Below, one piece after another: positions 60,548 to 64,000 of a stretch of DNA of 64,000 nucleotides. Source of the stretch: Anaeramoeba flamelloides. Its lineage: Eukaryota > Metamonada > Anaeramoebidae. The notes below the pieces were generated by a model. It had not been told where the DNA came from. It worked only from the letters and a program-made list of their open reading frames with translations, and made no database searches. The DNA lies in assembly GCA_027625915.1 (NCBI GenBank), contig JANTQA010000051.1, positions 992,501 through 1,056,500 on the forward strand, given 5' to 3'. A program made the position numbers and the translations under genes. The first letter of the stretch is position 1. The number at the start of each line of letters is the position of its first letter.

Positions 60548-61254
60548 TATTTTAAAAGTACCAAATGAATATTATGATCAAAATAATAAAAATCCATTTC
60601 AACAATTTATTTTAATATCAATAGATATGTTTTCTTACAATGGAATTATTAATTTTCATAAGTTATATAACCAAAAAGAATAAAGAGTAATTTGACTTCC
60701 TGTTGGTAATAAACAAAACAAAAAAACATTAAAGCTTTAGTTATTCTTTCTGGTCAGTAGAAGAAAGAATAAGAAGAATACGAATAAAAAGAAGACTATA
60801 CAAATATAGAAAAGATTTTACTAATTGATGATAATGCAGCAAGGATCGTTGTGTAAACTTTTGAAAACTGATCATAACATCTTTCTGCTTTCATAGAATA
60901 TTAAAAATTTTATCACCCAAGAAACACATTCTTTAAAGAACAGATAAAGGGTTGGTTGTTTTCGAAGATCTTTTATTCAACTCAATTTACAACACAATTT
61001 TTGACTGAGAAAATATTTATTTCTCTTTCGTTCTTATTGTTATTGATCTCAAAGGGTCGATAGGTTCGTCAACCAAATCAGAAGAAAAAGCAATAAAACT
61101 CTTTGATCTGATCCTTGATTGAAATAAATTTCTTTGTTGTCTTTTTTTAAAAGAATAACCTTTAAACACATAATCTGTTTTTTAATCAAACAAAAAAAAA
61201 TTCAATATAAAAATATTACTGAATTAGCCCTCAAAAACCATCAACTATTATTTC
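60548..61254. other. Unassigned, locally GC-richer block
   Basis: The 60700-61150 part has less homopolymer and more balanced composition than its surroundings. It has no open frame over about 40 codons that reads as protein. No tRNA or snRNA signature was recognised. Confidence 0.35.
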
Positions 61255-61435
61255 GTGATTAATTTTTTAATCTCGATATTTTGGCGTTAATCACTATTTT
61301 TTAATAATTATCACGATTTTAATAGAATATCGCGATTTGTTAAATTATAATGATAATATTGAATATTGCCATTTTCTACAAAATCAAGATGTGTTTAATA
61401 GAATATCGCGATTTTTGTAACTTTATTGTGGCTGA
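61255..61435 (+). repeat. ATCACGAT-rich dispersed repeat, copy 2
   Basis: Contains AATTATCACGATTTTAAT and twice AATAGAATATCGCGATTT. It ends GATTTTTGTAACTTTATTGTG, matching the inverse strand of 41843-41995. Confidence 0.55.
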
Positions 61436-61984
61436 AGCATAGATACCATCAAAACCTCTAATGAGTATAATAAACTATATATGACAAATTTATCTAATTT
61501 TTTTTTTAACCTCTATTGTAATGAATATAAAAATTCTTTATGATTAAATTAATTGTTGTGTTTTTCTAGTTCAAATAATAAATTTAGTACATCGACTCTT
61601 ATATTAACAAAAGTTATTATTTGATATAAAATTCAAAATTTCTTCTGTTCTTTTAGAAGCCATTCAATTTTTCTTTTTTTTACATATTTTTTTCAATTAG
61701 TAAGTTAAACTTTAACTTTATAATCAAAAAGTCAATAGTTTCAAAGAACATTTTTCTTCCAATGGTTTTTCATTAAAATAAGTAATTAATAAATTTTTAT
61801 TAATTTGATAATGACAATGAATAATTTCTTCATAAATAAATTCTACATTTTGTTCAGATACTAAACTCTTTTTCAAACAAAATTAAATACACTTCAAATC
61901 ATCAATATCATTGAATTTGTTTTTTAATAAGATAATTAGTTATTGGAGAGTTTCATTTTAATTATTTATTTTTACTTTATTGTT

Positions 61985-62590
61985 TTTTTTTATTTATTGA
62001 TATTGAAAAGTTGGAAAATGAAAAAAAAAGATTAAAAAAAAATCAATTTGGAAATAATCAGACAAGTATAAAAATAGAAATAATTTAATTTTGATTTTGA
62101 TTGAGTTAGATATAGAATTTAATAAATACCTTTATTGGTTTGATGTATGGAACAATGAAAATAAAGAAAAAAACAATTCGAACAAAATATCGAGATGAAT
62201 TATGATTTTATTTTGATAATGAGACTTTAAAGAACCAAAGTTTGGCGTGTAAACAGTTATCAATAAAATGGATAGAAATTTTACCCAATTCGCTATGTTC
62301 AACAGTTTTTATTGATTAGATATATTTTTTCTATTTACAATTTACAAAACGAGATTTTTCATTTCAAATAAAAGTGCGCATCAATTTTTAAAATATTTAA
62401 TTTTATTTTTTATTGTTTTGTTTAAATGAGTTATGTAGATTCATATTAGTGTTTTTATAGGTTTAAAAGAGTTTCTTAGATTTTAGAAGGATAATACAAT
62501 TCTTTTGATTCAATTATGAATAATTTTTGAAATTTTTTGTACACTTTTATATAAAAAAGAGTTTATATTTTTCTTTTTTTTAGATTGAAT
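61985..62590 (+). repeat. 600 bp dispersed duplication, copy 2
   Basis: Collinear with 180-780 from GTTGGAAAATGAAAAA to the AAAAAGAGTTTATA end. The frame open in copy 1 is interrupted here. Sequence from 62591 to 63306 is AT-rich with no recognised feature. Confidence 0.6.
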
Positions 62591-63306
62591 AAAAAAATAA
62601 AACCTAAAAAAAAAAATTTTTTTTAGTTATATAACTTTTTTTTCTTCGCTGAATAGTATTATATTAACACCATAACTAGGATATCATTATATTTTGTTCT
62701 TTAATGTACTAATTCATAATGTATGGCTGACTTGAATCTTAACAAATTGTCTCCAAAAGCCAATAAACATTAAAAAAGTCAATAAAAATTAAAAAAGATG
62801 TCGAAAAAATATTTATAATCTGAATTTTAATATTTAGATTTTACTATAAGAGAACAAATGAAATCTTAATTTTTTGGGTTGGTAAAGATATTTTCTGAAA
62901 TAATTGTTAAATTTGTGAAAAATATTTTGATCCGTGATAACATTATAATTTAGTGATATTCAAACCAAACTCCAGATAATCTTGATTTCTCACCAAAAAA
63001 ATTATTTTCTTCAATTTCCGGAATATTTAAAAAAAAAAAAAAAAAAAAATAGTCAAAACATTTCTTGATTTTATTAAATGAAATTTGAATTTATTTTTAA
63101 CAAATCATAATAATATAATAAGGAATATTTATTGTTTTGTTTTTGAATTATAAAAAGATTTTTTAATGTTAAGAAGTTAAACTTTTAAGATAATAAATAA
63201 AACGATTAATTCAGAAATAAATAGAATATAATATAACTTTGATTTATGATGAAATTTTATTATTATTTTTATTTTTATTTTTCTAATTAAATAATAAATA
63301 TTTTTT

Positions 63307-63463
63307 TTAATGTTTAAGTTTTAAAAATATTGATCTAACTCTTGTAACATCTTTTTCTCTACCTTCAACTTTTCCAAGATCAACAAAGCTTACAACTTTT
63401 TCCCAAGGTTTGCCTGTACTATAAAGTGTTTCTCGTTCATTGAGATATAGTTCTTCTTTATGT
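63307..63463 (-). CDS. Clathrin light chain, last exon (partial)
   Basis: The terminal exon begins after an AAATTAG acceptor at 63463 and ends at TAA 63307. It encodes about 52 residues, including YLNERETLYSTGKPWEKV, FVDLGKVEGREKDVTRVRS and the ending LKLKH. This matches the C-terminal region of clathrin light chain, where a W-x-x-V helix is followed by KD-x-S/T-R-M/V-R-S and a Leu/Lys tail. Light chain binds the heavy-chain hub and regulates coat assembly in endocytosis. The upstream exons are not visible in the remaining 537 bp, so a long intron or the window edge separates them. Confidence 0.75.
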
Positions 63464-64000
63464 CTAATTTTGAAATATTTATAAGAATTAAATAGTATGA
63501 AGATAATATAAAAAGTTAGTGTTAATATTTATTATTATTTGTCTATTCTAAATTTTGTAAAAAGGTTATTTAATAGTATTGATCATAAAAATCTTTTAAA
63601 AGTGTAAAACAATTGTAAAAGGTATGTTGAATTTCTCGCAATGTTTTTTGTTTTATTATTTTATTTTAGAAATATGTATGCACACAGCAATAACAAGAAT
63701 GTAAATTGAGATCTTTAATTTGTTGCTTCAAATTGGTTATATTTAAATTAAAAAAAATTTAAAATTAAAAAAAAAATGATTATTTTAAAAAGAGACAATT
63801 ATTCCATTTTGAAATACAATGCTATTAGATTATGGGGTGTGTTGTTTATGAACATTTTTGTGAGAATATTGCTGATTTATAATTGTTCATCTTCTCGCGA
63901 AAATGGTCAATGCAAATAACCCAATATTTTTACTTTTGTTGCATTACTAAATTTTAACACACGATTAAAATTCTAAACTCTCTTAATAGTCAAAAGAAGC
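63464..64000. other. Probable intron of the clathrin light chain gene
   Basis: No coding segment could be recognised up to the window end. It is presumed intronic because the 63307-63463 exon needs upstream sequence in phase 2. Confidence 0.4.

Overview
The window is nuclear DNA of a very AT-rich protist, with long A and T homopolymers and about one gene per 8 kb. Genes are interrupted by GT-AG introns, mostly 107-193 nt. The gene set is signalling-heavy: a LisH-RasGEF protein, a PAS-RGS protein, a double-PH protein and a PP2A-like phosphatase, with Asn/Gln/Thr-rich low-complexity linkers. This combination suggests a free-living amoeboid eukaryote. Anaeramoebae fit well, and an amoebozoan is possible. 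That placement is inference from gene style, not from a marker gene.

Layout. A four-helix membrane protein of unknown family lies at 1.46-2.47 kb (-). A PlsC/LPCAT-like acyltransferase that appears to have lost its catalytic HX4D motif is at 7.2-8.5 kb (-). Ribosomal protein uS9 (RPS16), three exons, is at 12.9-13.65 kb (-). A double-PH protein is at 18.7-21.3 kb (+), with no in-frame ATG and one unexplained frame change. A PAS-RGS regulator with a 2.4 kb intron is at 27.5-31.7 kb (+). A small coiled-coil protein, possibly tail-anchored, is at 35.7-36.4 kb (-). A PP2A/PP4/PP6-type phosphatase is at 40.2-48.1 kb (-); its eight exons include two microexons of 30 and 28 nt and a 4.7 kb intron. 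A LisH-RasGEF protein is at 51.15-57.14 kb (-), four exons with a 3.1 kb intron. The last exon of clathrin light chain is at 63.3-63.5 kb (-), and the gene continues out of the window.

The rest is dense in short non-coding repeats. I can delimit several MITE-like inverted-repeat families, some with TA duplications typical of Tc1/mariner-type targeting. They occur between genes and inside the three multi-kb introns. One family (TIR starting CAGTCAGTTCCACTTTTAAG) has five copies. A copy at 23.5 kb lies inside another palindromic element whose relative at about 50 kb lacks it. Hairpin-rich stretches (10.1-10.8 and 32.8-33.6 kb), microsatellites and several 200-1300 bp dispersed duplications fill most of the remainder. 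No tRNA, rRNA or CRISPR array was recognised.

The genes form no visible pathway cluster. RasGEF, RGS and PH proteins all act on small or heterotrimeric G-protein and phosphoinositide signalling at membranes, and clathrin light chain acts in endocytosis. Their proximity may be chance in a genome rich in such families. I did not find a convincing novel multi-gene system. The most unusual signals are the microexon/giant-intron phosphatase, the probable pseudo-acyltransferase and the nested MITE history.
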